Origin: DATJBF01 sp035515475
GTDB lineage: Bacteria; Verrucomicrobiota; Verrucomicrobiia; Palsa-1439
NCBI GenBank assembly: GCA_035515475.1
Contig: DATJBF010000094.1
Location: 1 to 38,069 of the forward strand
DNA: 38,069 nucleotides
Direction: 5' to 3'
The notes under the pieces are model-generated. The model was not told the origin of the DNA and did not search any database. It saw only the letters and a list, made by a program, of their open reading frames with translations. Positions 16,615 to 24,256 of this stretch are shown here, one piece after another. Numbering within the stretch: the stretch's first letter is position 1; each line of letters opens with the position of its first letter. The position numbers and the translations under genes are program-made.

Positions 16615-16926
16615 ATGGTTTTATTGGAATTCAGCATGTCGCCGCTCGGCGAGGGCGAAAGCGTCGGCAAATACGTGGCACGGTCGCTGGACATCATCGT
16701 CAAGAGCAATTTGGACTACCGATTGCACGCGATGGGAACGGTGTTGGAGGGAGACTGGGACGAGGTATTCGGCGTGGTGAAACGATGTTTCGATGCGATG
16801 CGAAAAGATTGCAACCGCATCAGCGTTACGATTAAAGTCGACTACCGCAAGGGCAGGACGGGTCGCCTGACCGCCAAGGTGGCGAGCGTCGAACAAAAAC
16901 TCGGAAGGAAATTGAAAACGATTTGA
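16615..16926 (+). CDS. MTH1187-family thiamine-binding protein
   Basis: A 103-aa ferredoxin-like protein of the MTH1187/YkoF (thiamine-binding, formerly DUF77) family. It shows the opening MVLLEFSMSPLGEGESV, the central YRLHAMGTVLEGDWDEVF and the end VTIKVDYRKGRTGRLTAKV that define the fold. The ATG at 16615 was chosen because GGAGG (16604-16608) precedes it with 6-nt spacing. Members bind thiamine or its pyrimidine moiety; the exact cellular role is not settled. It sits between a chelatase and a HemQ-like gene, without an obvious thiamine gene nearby. Confidence 0.9.
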   Translation: MVLLEFSMSPLGEGESVGKYVARSLDIIVKSNLDYRLHAMGTVLEGDWDEVFGVVKRCFDAMRKDCNRISVTIKVDYRKGRTGRLTAKVASVEQKLGRKLKTI

Positions 16927-16946
16927 TTATGTTCCGAACCGCGACG

Positions 16947-16987
16947 ACCCCTCACCCTGACCCTCTCCCCGCGAGCGGGGCGAGGGG
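16947..16987. repeat. REP-like palindromic element, intergenic copy
   Basis: It begins ACCCCTCACC and forms a hairpin of CCTCTCCCCGC (16962-16972) and GCGGGGCGAGG (16975-16985) with a 2-nt loop and one mismatch, like the copy inside folP. It sits between the thiamine-binding and HemQ-like genes. Confidence 0.75.
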
Positions 16988-17057
16988 ATCTGGCAGTTTG
17001 TGGGAAGGCGGGCGAGGTGAAAGGGCATGCCGTTCGCGATCGAAGTGAGATGAGACG

Positions 17058-17753
17058 ATGAGCGACGAGATCAAACGGCAGTACGTGAACTACCTTTTTT
17101 TCAAGGTTGACCCTGCCTGGCGGCGGGTGGCGCGCGAGGAACGCGGGCGCGGCAAGGGCGAATTTGAAGGGGTGATCAAGGACTGGAAGTCGCGTTGCCT
17201 GATCATCCCGTTCACGACCGTCGGTACGCGGGCCGACACGGATTTCATGCTGTGGCGGATCAGCGAGCGGCTGGAAGATTTCACCGAGATGAGCACGCAA
17301 CTGCTGAACACCGGGCTCGGTCAATGGTGCGCCACGCCGTACAGCTACCTCGGCATGACCAAACGCTCGATGTACGTGGACAAACACGAACACCCCGGCA
17401 GCGAAGGCCGGCGGGCGCGCGTCGTGCCCGGGGAGAACAAGTACCTGTTTCTCTATCCGTTCTGGAAGACGGCCGACTGGTACCAGCTTCCGAAGGAAGA
17501 CCGGCAGCGAATGATGAACGTCCATATCGAAACCGGCCATCGCTACCCCGGCATCAAGATCAATACCATCTACAGCTTTGGCTTGGACGACCCCGAGTTC
17601 GTCGTCGGGTTCGAAGGCGACAAGCCCGCCGAATTTCTCGACCTGGTGATGGAGATGCGCGAACACGAAGTGCGCCAGTACACGCTGCGCGATACGCCGG
17701 TCTTCACCTGCATCCGCGGCTCGATCAGCGAAGTGTTGGCCGCGTTGGGATGA
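17058..17753 (+). CDS. hemQ: chlorite dismutase/HemQ-family protein (probable coproheme decarboxylase)
   Basis: 231 aa with the Cld/HemQ dimeric ferredoxin-like fold. It shows IPFTTVGTRADTDFMLW, then KYLFLYPFWKTADWYQLP, then MMNVHIETGHRYPGIKINT with the probable proximal heme histidine H156 (H-x3-G), and SFGLDDPEFVVGFEGDKP. Non-chlorite-respiring members convert coproheme to heme b in the coproporphyrin-dependent pathway; this is the most likely function. Chlorite detoxification is less likely because there is no signal peptide. The weak ribosome site GAGATGAGA precedes the ATG. A porphyrin-type chelatase at 16129 supports a tetrapyrrole context. Confidence 0.85.
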   Translation: MSDEIKRQYVNYLFFKVDPAWRRVAREERGRGKGEFEGVIKDWKSRCLIIPFTTVGTRADTDFMLWRISERLEDFTEMSTQLLNTGLGQWCATPYSYLGMTKRSMYVDKHEHPGSEGRRARVVPGENKYLFLYPFWKTADWYQLPKEDRQRMMNVHIETGHRYPGIKINTIYSFGLDDPEFVVGFEGDKPAEFLDLVMEMREHEVRQYTLRDTPVFTCIRGSISEVLAALG

Positions 17754-17950
17754 GACGCGCACGGTTGTCGTTGGAGCCGGAGGAGACTGCCCGTTGCGGC
17801 GCGGACGCAGATTCGTTGCGACCGGGACCTCGTCAGCGCGTTCCCAGCGGGCGTCTGCGGCAGTAAATTTGTGGCTTACACGGCCGTCCCGTTTTTATGA
17901 TTGGATTTTTGCGCGGGTTCTGATACCAACTAACGCGCGAGTTGCTGGCG

Positions 17951-18724
17951 ATGCTTATCAGTATCATCATTCCGACTCTGGACGAGGAAGTCAGCCTCCC
18001 GGTCACGTTGCGCCAACTGGCGGACCATCCCGACGCGGAGTTGATTGTGGTAGACGGCGGCTCGACGGATCGCACGGTCGAAGTTGCGCAGCAGTTTACG
18101 TCCTACGTATTCGTGAGCCGGCCGGGGTGTGCGCGGCAGATGAATGTTGGGGCGCGCCACGCGACCGGCGACATTCTGCTGTTTCTGCACGCCGACACGT
18201 TTTTGCTGCCGGGCGCGCTGGATGAAATTCAGCGGCGGATCATCGGCGATGGCGCCGTGGGCGGCGCGTTCGACTTGCACGTCGATTCCGGACGCCGGCT
18301 CTGCCAGATCGCGGCGAGGTTGACCAGCCACCGGGCGCGTTGGCTGCGCCTGCCGTGCGGCGACCAGGGGATTTTTGTGTGGCGCCAGGTCTTCGGGGCG
18401 CTGGGTGGTTTTCCCGAGGTGCCGATCATGGAAGATGTGTCGTTCGTCCGGCGATTGCGTCGCGCAGGACGGCTGACCTTTCTTCCCTTTGGATTGGTCA
18501 CCAGCGGGCGGCGGTGGAACGCCAACGGCGTGATCCGGACGATGCTGGTCAACTGGTGGGTGACGACGTTGTTCGTTCTGGGCATGCCGCCCCGGCAACT
18601 CTGCCACATTCGTGATGGCTGGCTGGTTTCCGGCAAGGTTCATCGCGAGCCGGGCCAACGCGTTTCCGCGCGCCGCAACAGTTTGCAGGAAGGGCGCAGC
18701 CCGCGCCAGCTCAATGCTGATTGA
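17951..18724 (+). CDS. family 2 glycosyltransferase, TIGR04283 type
   Basis: A 257-aa GT-A fold enzyme. It opens MLISIIIPTLDEE, has DGGSTDRT (35-42), ARQMNVGARHATGD (61-74) and LLFLHADT (76-83), in which HAD replaces the usual DxD. ED of IMEDVSFVRRLRRAG is the likely catalytic acid region. This pattern matches the TIGR04283 group, often near selenium/arsenosugar genes, though none is seen here. The ATG at 17951 was preferred over an upstream TTG. The 3' end overlaps the convergent LOG gene by 14 bp. The acceptor is unknown. Confidence 0.87.
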   Translation: MLISIIIPTLDEEVSLPVTLRQLADHPDAELIVVDGGSTDRTVEVAQQFTSYVFVSRPGCARQMNVGARHATGDILLFLHADTFLLPGALDEIQRRIIGDGAVGGAFDLHVDSGRRLCQIAARLTSHRARWLRLPCGDQGIFVWRQVFGALGGFPEVPIMEDVSFVRRLRRAGRLTFLPFGLVTSGRRWNANGVIRTMLVNWWVTTLFVLGMPPRQLCHIRDGWLVSGKVHREPGQRVSARRNSLQEGRSPRQLNAD

Positions 18725-19736
18725 CGACGTCGATCAGCGAGCGCAGGCGGCCGAAGTTCGTGCGGTTGAACGGAAACACGATCCGGTGCAGGTCCTTCAG
18801 CTCCGGCTCATTCTCCTCTTCGGGTAACGGGCCCGTCGCCTGAAACTTCGCGCCGTTCAGGCAGATATCCGCGAACCGACCGTTCAGCGTGCGCAACAGT
18901 CCTTCGGTCGCGGGATGCTGCAACCGCACGACGAGCGCGTCCTTCACGTAGCGGCTCGAGTGATAGTTGCTATAGAAGCGCGTGATCTCGTCGCAGGCTT
19001 CGTCGACGTCGTCGGTGACCTTGAACAGCGCTAGGTCTTCCTTGCTGATCAACTCGGAGTCGAGCAGTTGGTCTTCGACAAAACGCCACCACGTCTTCCA
19101 ATAGCTGCCCCGCGGGCGGTCGATGAAGACCAGTGGCTTGGGCTGGCTCTTGCCCGTCTGCATGAGGGTCAGCGCCTCGAATCCTTCATCGTGTGTGCCG
19201 AACCCGCCGGGGAACAGTACGATGGCGTCGCTCTCCTTGATGAAGCACACCTTGCGGGTGAAGAAGTACTTGAAGTTGATCAACTTGCGGTCGCCGGCGA
19301 TCTCGATGTTCGGGTCCTGCTCGAACGGGAGGCGGATGTTCAGGCCGAAACTGTTGTCGCGTCCCGCGCCCCGTTGCGCCGCGCCCATGATGCCTTCGCC
19401 GCCGCCGGTGATCACCATGAAACCGCGCTGCACGATGGCCTTGCCGAACGCGACCGCTTGCTGGTATTCCGGCGCGTCGGGTTGGGTGCGGGCGGACCCG
19501 AACACACTGGCTTTGCGCTTGCCGCGGAACGGCGCAAAAATCTTCGACGCGTAGCGCAATTCTTTGAGCGTCGACGTAATGACTTTCGTGTCGAGGCGAT
19601 CGGCCTTGTCGTCGATAAGCCGCAACGCGGTCTCGATGATGTCTTCCACGAGATCGGTGTTGTCGAACCCGCGTCCGCCGACGCGGGACTGGATGAGTTT
19701 TTGGATGAGGGCTTGGTCTTGATCCGATAGAGGCAT
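18711..19736 (-). CDS. LOG-family protein (nucleoside-5'-monophosphate phosphoribohydrolase-like)
   Basis: A 341-aa member of the LOG/YgdH group, often mislabelled lysine decarboxylase. GGGEGIM (111-117) and the signature PGGFGTHDE (176-184) bind and cleave nucleotide monophosphates. An extra N-terminal region of about 70 residues and a C-terminal extension of about 100 residues make it larger than plant LOG and closer to PpnN-type enzymes. AAGGAAG precedes the ATG with about 5-nt spacing. The likely role is cleaving AMP, GMP or pyrimidine nucleotides to base and ribose-5-phosphate. The convergent glycosyltransferase overlaps its 3' end. Confidence 0.88.
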   Translation of the reverse strand: MPLSDQDQALIQKLIQSRVGGRGFDNTDLVEDIIETALRLIDDKADRLDTKVITSTLKELRYASKIFAPFRGKRKASVFGSARTQPDAPEYQQAVAFGKAIVQRGFMVITGGGEGIMGAAQRGAGRDNSFGLNIRLPFEQDPNIEIAGDRKLINFKYFFTRKVCFIKESDAIVLFPGGFGTHDEGFEALTLMQTGKSQPKPLVFIDRPRGSYWKTWWRFVEDQLLDSELISKEDLALFKVTDDVDEACDEITRFYSNYHSSRYVKDALVVRLQHPATEGLLRTLNGRFADICLNGAKFQATGPLPEEENEPELKDLHRIVFPFNRTNFGRLRSLIDVVNQH

Positions 19737-20019
19737 AATGCTTCCTTGTATGGCTGTCCGGCGGGGAGCACTGCTTGAGTCGAACTTCGAATCGGGGTGG
19801 GATTCACCCGTCTTGGAAGTCGAGGCCCGACTACAGCGTTGCGCCCCGCACGTATGTTTCTTTTCAGTTGGCGGCGTAGTGTACCCACTGCGGGCCGCAT
19901 GTAAAGGATTTTCTGACTCGGGTCGCCATTACGAGTTTCGCCGGGACGGTATCGTTACGCCTCGCGGCTCGCCCAAAGGTCCCGCCGCCCTGCTGGTAAC
20001 AACCGGCTCCGGCGCCCGC

Positions 20020-21906
20020 TCATCGAACTGCGCGTAGTCGCACCAGCGCACTCTGCGCGGCGGCGTAATCGGGCTGGAGGCGCAGCGCCTGTTCATAGTG
20101 TCTGATCGCCTCCGTCGCCCGGCCCGTTCGTTCCAGGGCGACTCCGAGGTTGTAATGCGCCTCGGTGAAATCGGGTTTGATCTGCAGCGCTCTTTCGTAA
20201 TGCGCGATCGCTCCGGGCACGTTGCCCAGCCCGAACAGAGCGTTTCCCAGATTGTAGTGCGCTTCGGCATAATCGGGCTTGAAACGGAGCGCCTCGTTGT
20301 ACTGTTCGATTGCTTCTGGAACCCGGCCCGCTTGTCTTAACGCGAGCGCCAGATTGTAGTGGGCCTCGGCCATACCGGGTTCGAACTGCAGCGCCCTCTC
20401 ATACTGTGCGATGGCCTCCGGCACTTTGCCCAGTCTCAGGAGGGCGCTCCCGAGATTGTTGTGTGCGGCGGCGTAATCGGGCCGGAGGCGCAGCGCCTGT
20501 TCGTAGTGCTCGATCGCCTCCGGCACCCGGCCGAGTTGCTCGAGGGCGACTCCGAGGTTGTAGTGCGCCTCGGGATCATCTGGGGTGATTCGCAGGACCT
20601 GCTTGTATTGGGCGATTGCTTCTTCGGCACGGCCCGCTACTTGCAGGGCGAGTCCAAAACTGTAATGTGGGTTCCGTTGGTAATCGTGGTTGCGTCGCCA
20701 TGTCAGAAATCCCAGTCCGACCGCCGCCGCCAGGAACACAACCAAGCTGTGCCGTCGCATGAGCGAATACAGCCCCATCACCACCACGCTCACGACCGCT
20801 GCCAACGACAGGTACAGACGATGTTCGTACATCGGGTCGGGGAGAGGGATAACGCTCGAAGTCGGCGCCAGAATCAGGAAAAACCAGGCGCCCACAAATC
20901 CCCAAGCTGGATTCCTCCGCCAGGCCCAAGCCGTCGCCCCCAACAAAACCACCACCGCAACCGTGGGCGGCAAAACGCTCCACCACGCCTGGGCGATTGG
21001 CCACTGGTGATCCAGGGAGAGTGGGGACGGCCACACGGACAGTCGCAGGTAGTAGAGAATCACCCCCGGCTGGGTCGCCAGATACGCCCAGCGGCCAACG
21101 TGCTGCGCCGTCATCGATGCGTAGGCGAAGATGCCGGCAGAAACAAACACGAACCCCAGCAGGATCCAGGTGCTCGCCAATGCGAGATACAACGGCCAGC
21201 GTCGCCGCCATGCTTCCCGGAACGAGGCCGAAACAAATGCCCGGTCGTAGAGCAGCACCATCACCGGCGCGGAGACCATCACCTCTTTGCTGGCCATCCC
21301 CAACGCGCAGGCCGTCACCGACAGGCCGTACCACAGCCGGCTCCGCAGTTCCCATGAGCCATTTCCCATGAACCATTTCCCATTTTCCACGGGTGATGAC
21401 TCGACTCCGCGGATGAAGCAGTAAAGCGTGAGCAGGTAAAACAACCCCATGATCGATTCGGCCCGTTGGATGATGTAGGTCACGGACTCGGCCTGCAGCG
21501 GATGAACCGTCCAGAGGACCGCTGTGGCCAGAGCCAGTTCATCCGCCGCAGCACCAAAACGCCCGCGCAGCCTCGGCTGCAACAACGTCCGGCGCACAAT
21601 ACCGAACAAGGTCAGACCCGCGAGGAGATGAACGGCCAGATTCAAGACGTGATAGCCCCACACGTTATAGCCGCTGAGGGCATAGCTGATGGCCAGCGAG
21701 AGATTGATGAGAGGACGGCCTTCCACCGTCAGCCAGTTTTGATGCGGCGGCGACAGCGGTCGCCAGATTGGCCAGAGACGCTGGATGGTCGGATTCTGGG
21801 AAATGGACCAGAAGTCATCGCGGACGAACGTACCCGTGAAACTGTCGGAATACGCCAGCAGTCCGGCAGCGATCACCACCAACGGGAAGAACTTGTGTCC
21901 TGTCAC
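20020..21906 (-). CDS. TMTC-like membrane protein with C-terminal TPR repeats, copy 2
   Basis: A 628-aa paralogue of the gene at 3200, strikingly similar across the membrane part (for example WLTVEGRPLINLSLAISY and SRLWYGLSVTACALGMASK are shared). It starts with GTG at 21906. It has six complete TPRs against seven in copy 1. The linker between membrane domain and repeats is shortened: FLTWRRN is followed in copy 1 by about 20 residues (to DSPLAHYK) and in copy 2 only by HDYQRNPHYSF. Its acidic loop reads VRDDF instead of MDDDF. The likely role is as for copy 1. Orientation is opposite. Confidence 0.9.
   Translation of the reverse strand: MTGHKFFPLVVIAAGLLAYSDSFTGTFVRDDFWSISQNPTIQRLWPIWRPLSPPHQNWLTVEGRPLINLSLAISYALSGYNVWGYHVLNLAVHLLAGLTLFGIVRRTLLQPRLRGRFGAAADELALATAVLWTVHPLQAESVTYIIQRAESIMGLFYLLTLYCFIRGVESSPVENGKWFMGNGSWELRSRLWYGLSVTACALGMASKEVMVSAPVMVLLYDRAFVSASFREAWRRRWPLYLALASTWILLGFVFVSAGIFAYASMTAQHVGRWAYLATQPGVILYYLRLSVWPSPLSLDHQWPIAQAWWSVLPPTVAVVVLLGATAWAWRRNPAWGFVGAWFFLILAPTSSVIPLPDPMYEHRLYLSLAAVVSVVVMGLYSLMRRHSLVVFLAAAVGLGFLTWRRNHDYQRNPHYSFGLALQVAGRAEEAIAQYKQVLRITPDDPEAHYNLGVALEQLGRVPEAIEHYEQALRLRPDYAAAHNNLGSALLRLGKVPEAIAQYERALQFEPGMAEAHYNLALALRQAGRVPEAIEQYNEALRFKPDYAEAHYNLGNALFGLGNVPGAIAHYERALQIKPDFTEAHYNLGVALERTGRATEAIRHYEQALRLQPDYAAAQSALVRLRAVR
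21351..21389 (-). repeat. GGGAAATGG-type tandem repeat in TPR copy 2
   Basis: The reverse-complement counterpart of the run at 3716-3755, encoding the same ENGKWFMGNGSW-type segment in frame. Confidence 0.65.
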
Positions 21907-22119
21907 GAGGAACGCAGTCTATTCGAAACGGTTGGACGCGGCCAGCCGGACTTGTTCGGGGCGGTCGCGATTGGAGGCGCCGTTGGTCGGCATACGCCAC
22001 GTGGGAAGCAGCAGAGTCAGCCACCGCGTCAACCACAATCAAGAATGCGGGGATGTGACCCTCTGCCGTTACTGTTACTTTGCGGGCGTGGAAGTTTTAA
22101 GATCCCTCTCCAGGCTGCG

Positions 22120-22148
22120 TTGACAACAAATCGTGGCTACCATAGGTT
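22120..22148 (+). promoter_or_regulatory. putative promoter of the second 74-aa gene, leaderless
   Basis: TTGACA (22120-22125), 17 nt, then TAGGTT (22143-22148); the ATG at 22156 follows after 7 nt without a ribosome-binding site. The layout is the same as at 238-273. Confidence 0.5.
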
Positions 22149-22155
22149 TGTTGCC

Positions 22156-22380
22156 ATGAACCTCGATCGGATTCGCCGTCGGATCTCCGGGGGTTTTCGC
22201 GCGTTCTGTCTGCGTACCTCAGACGGCCATGAATACGCCGTCCGTCACCCGGAATGCCTGCTGATCGGCCGCCATAGCTTGGCGGTACTCGATTCCGATG
22301 ACGAAATCGCCATGCTCGATCCATTACACATCGTGGCGATCAAAGACCTGCCCAAGAGGAATGGCGCTTCAAAGCGCTAG
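22156..22380 (+). CDS. small conserved protein of unknown function, 74 aa (paralogue of 273-497)
   Basis: 74 aa, with FRAFCLRTSDGHEYAVRHP, IGRHSLAVLDSDDE and a final LDPLHIVAIKDL segment. It aligns over its whole length with the 74-aa protein at 273 (FQPFVVHTADGREYRVPTP, a middle DD, an aliphatic end). No known catalytic motif, signal peptide or membrane helix is visible; a small mostly-beta fold is plausible. The frame extends upstream across the end of the TPR gene on the other strand, but the promoter and paralogue length support the ATG at 22156. Function unknown. Confidence 0.75.
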   Translation: MNLDRIRRRISGGFRAFCLRTSDGHEYAVRHPECLLIGRHSLAVLDSDDEIAMLDPLHIVAIKDLPKRNGASKR

Positions 22381-22407
22381 ACGGTGGGCAGCATGTCTCG
22401 CCCGTAA

Positions 22408-22436
22408 TCGTCTTCGACGGCACGTTGCGATAGACT
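22408..22436 (+). promoter_or_regulatory. putative promoter of the sirtuin gene, leaderless
   Basis: TAGACT (22431-22436) lies 6 nt before the GTG start at 22443; a weak TCGTCT (22408-22413) sits 17 nt upstream. No ribosome-binding site is present. The -10 is the stronger half of this call. Confidence 0.35.
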
Positions 22437-22442
22437 TGCGCC

Positions 22443-23204
22443 GTGCAAAAGCAACCTGTTATCCCTGATTCCCTCATCGACGCGCTGCAGAAGGCGCGGG
22501 CGATTGTCGTGCTGACGGGTGCGGGCGTGTCGGCGGAAAGCGGTATCCCGACGTTTCGCGATGCGATGGAAGGGTTGTGGGCGAAGTACGACCCGAGCCA
22601 ACTCGCCACGCCGGAAGCGTTCGATCGCGATCCCGAGACGGTGACGCGCTGGTACGATTGGCGCCGCGAGAAATGCGCGGCCGCGAAGCCCAACCCGGCG
22701 CATCTGGCTCTGGCCAGGTTGGAGAAACACTTCACCGCGCAGACGTGCGGTTTCACGTTATTGACGCAGAACGTGGATCGGTTGCACCAGGCGGCGGGCA
22801 GCGAGAACGTCGTCGAATTGCACGGGACGTTGTGGGTCTGGCGATGCACCCGATGCGGCCTCGAACGTGAGGAGCGGGAAGTGCCGTTCAAAGCGTATCC
22901 CCCGCACTGTGCTTGCGGCGGTGTCCGCAGGCCGGGCGTCGTCTGGTTCGGCGAACTGTTGCCGGAAGACGCAATTCGGAAAGCTCACGCCGCGTTGGAG
23001 GACTGCGATTTCTTTCTCTCCGTCGGCACGAGTGCCGTGGTCGAGCCGGCGGCGAGCTTCATCCATATTGCCCGCCATCGGGGTGCGAAGACCGGGGAGA
23101 TCAATCGCGACCCGACACCCATTTCTCGCGCGGTCGACTGGTCGCTGCTCGGCAAGGCGGGGGAAATTCTGCCCGAGTTGGTCAAGCAGACGTTTGGGAT
23201 TTGA
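22443..23204 (+). CDS. cobB: NAD-dependent protein deacylase, sirtuin family
   Basis: 253 aa. The NAD-binding motif is VLTGAGVSAESGIPTFRD (23-40), followed by TQNVDRLH (108-115) and catalytic H127 in ELHG. Zinc-binding cysteines are C135, C138, C156 and C158. WYDWRR has Y71-x-x-R74, the pair that defines class III (SIRT5/CobB-like) enzymes able to remove succinyl, malonyl or glutaryl groups as well as acetyl. It starts with GTG directly after a TAGACT box. The gene is convergent with metF, with a complex hairpin region between them. The function is a regulator of metabolic enzyme acylation. Confidence 0.93.
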   Translation: MQKQPVIPDSLIDALQKARAIVVLTGAGVSAESGIPTFRDAMEGLWAKYDPSQLATPEAFDRDPETVTRWYDWRREKCAAAKPNPAHLALARLEKHFTAQTCGFTLLTQNVDRLHQAAGSENVVELHGTLWVWRCTRCGLEREEREVPFKAYPPHCACGGVRRPGVVWFGELLPEDAIRKAHAALEDCDFFLSVGTSAVVEPAASFIHIARHRGAKTGEINRDPTPISRAVDWSLLGKAGEILPELVKQTFGI

Positions 23205-23237
23205 GACCGAGATGGCCCCGACAAGGTGGCCCCTACT

Positions 23238-23336
23238 GTAGCCGCACCCTTCACGGGTGCGCTTTTCCAGCGCAGGCTAAAGCCTGCGGCTACTGTTTCG
23301 TCAGCGGCTCTGGCCGCGCGGGCCGGGAGGCCGCTG
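23238..23336. repeat. composite palindromic region between cobB and metF
   Basis: Outer arms GTAGCCGCA (23238-23246) and TGCGGCTAC (23285-23293) enclose two hairpins: GCACCC (23244-23249)/GGGTGC (23255-23260) and CGCAGGCT (23271-23278)/AGCCTGCG (23281-23288). A further stem CAGCGGC (23302-23308)/GCCGCTG (23330-23336) follows, next to the metF end. Together they resemble a BIME-type composite of REP units and may act as a bidirectional terminator. Confidence 0.7.
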
Positions 23337-24224
23337 TTACGGCAGCACGCCCTCTTCACGGAGATTTTCGACGATCTGGCGGGTGGCCTTGGACTTGTTC
23401 AGCGTGTAAAAGTGCAGGCCATCGACCTTGACCGCGAGGAGTTCGCGGCATTGGCGGGTTGACCAGTCGATACCGTACTGTATAACGGCTTCGGGGTCGT
23501 CGGCGATGGCGTTGAGGTCGGCGAGCATTTTATCGGGAATGGCCGCGCCGCACATGGCGGTGAACTTCTTGATCTGCGCGACGTTGGTGACGGGCATGAT
23601 GCCGGCGATAATGGGGACGGTAATGCCGATGTCCCGGCAGCGTTTGGCGAAACGGAAAAAATCCCGGTTGTTGAAGTACAGTTGCGTGACGATGAAGTCG
23701 GCCCCGGCGTTCACTTTCTCTTTGAGGTAGCGCAGGTCGGTCCCGAAATCCGGCGCCTCGGGATGTTTTTCGGGGTAACCCGCGCAGCCGATGCTGAACG
23801 CATTCCCAAACCGCTCGCGGATGTGGCGGATCAGGTCCACGGCGTTCTTGAAGTCGGGAAACCATCCTTCGAGCGGCTCCGCCGAGCCGACGGGACGGTC
23901 GCCGCGCAACGCGAGCACGTTTTCGATGCCGTGCCTGGCGAAATTCTCCAGAGCGTCGTCGATGGCGTCGCGCCGTTGACCGACGCAGGTGAAGTGGGCC
24001 ATGGCTTCGAGGCCGAATTGCTCCTTGATCTTGAGTGTGACTTCGAGCGTTCGGGCGCGGGTGCTGCCGCCGGCGCCGTACGTGCAGGTGGCGAACGTGG
24101 GACGCAGTTCGTGGAGGCGCGACAGCGTCTCCATGAGATTGGCCATCGCCCCGTCGTTCTTCGGGGGAAAGAACTCAAAGGAAATCGTCGGTCGGGTCGT
24201 CTGGAGAAGGTCGCGGATTTTCAT
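23337..24224 (-). CDS. metF: 5,10-methylenetetrahydrofolate reductase
   Basis: A 295-aa TIM-barrel flavoprotein that reduces methylene-THF to methyl-THF for methionine synthesis. FEFFPPK carries the catalytic glutamate E17, TYGAGGSTRA follows, ALRGDRP carries D109, and FIVTQLYFNN and IPIIAGIMP-like (VPIIAGIMPVT) complete the pattern. The length is normal. It lies 32 nt downstream of the DHS-like gene in the same direction, so the two are probably one operon. The frame continues upstream but that extension is not protein-like; ATG 24224 gives the standard start. Linked to methyl-cycle and possibly polyamine metabolism. Confidence 0.95.
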   Translation of the reverse strand: MKIRDLLQTTRPTISFEFFPPKNDGAMANLMETLSRLHELRPTFATCTYGAGGSTRARTLEVTLKIKEQFGLEAMAHFTCVGQRRDAIDDALENFARHGIENVLALRGDRPVGSAEPLEGWFPDFKNAVDLIRHIRERFGNAFSIGCAGYPEKHPEAPDFGTDLRYLKEKVNAGADFIVTQLYFNNRDFFRFAKRCRDIGITVPIIAGIMPVTNVAQIKKFTAMCGAAIPDKMLADLNAIADDPEAVIQYGIDWSTRQCRELLAVKVDGLHFYTLNKSKATRQIVENLREEGVLP

Positions 24225-24256
24225 GGCGCCGATCGCCCCGGACTCTTTTGGGGTTC

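Noticed and set aside
18711..18724. Overlap of glycosyltransferase and LOG genes as an annotation error
   Set aside because: Both stops are clear and both C-termini are plausible; a 14-bp convergent overlap is common in compact genomes.
19737..20019. Gap between the LOG and TPR genes, with a 99-codon frame
   Set aside because: No ribosome site, no recognisable protein and no clear repeat or RNA was found.
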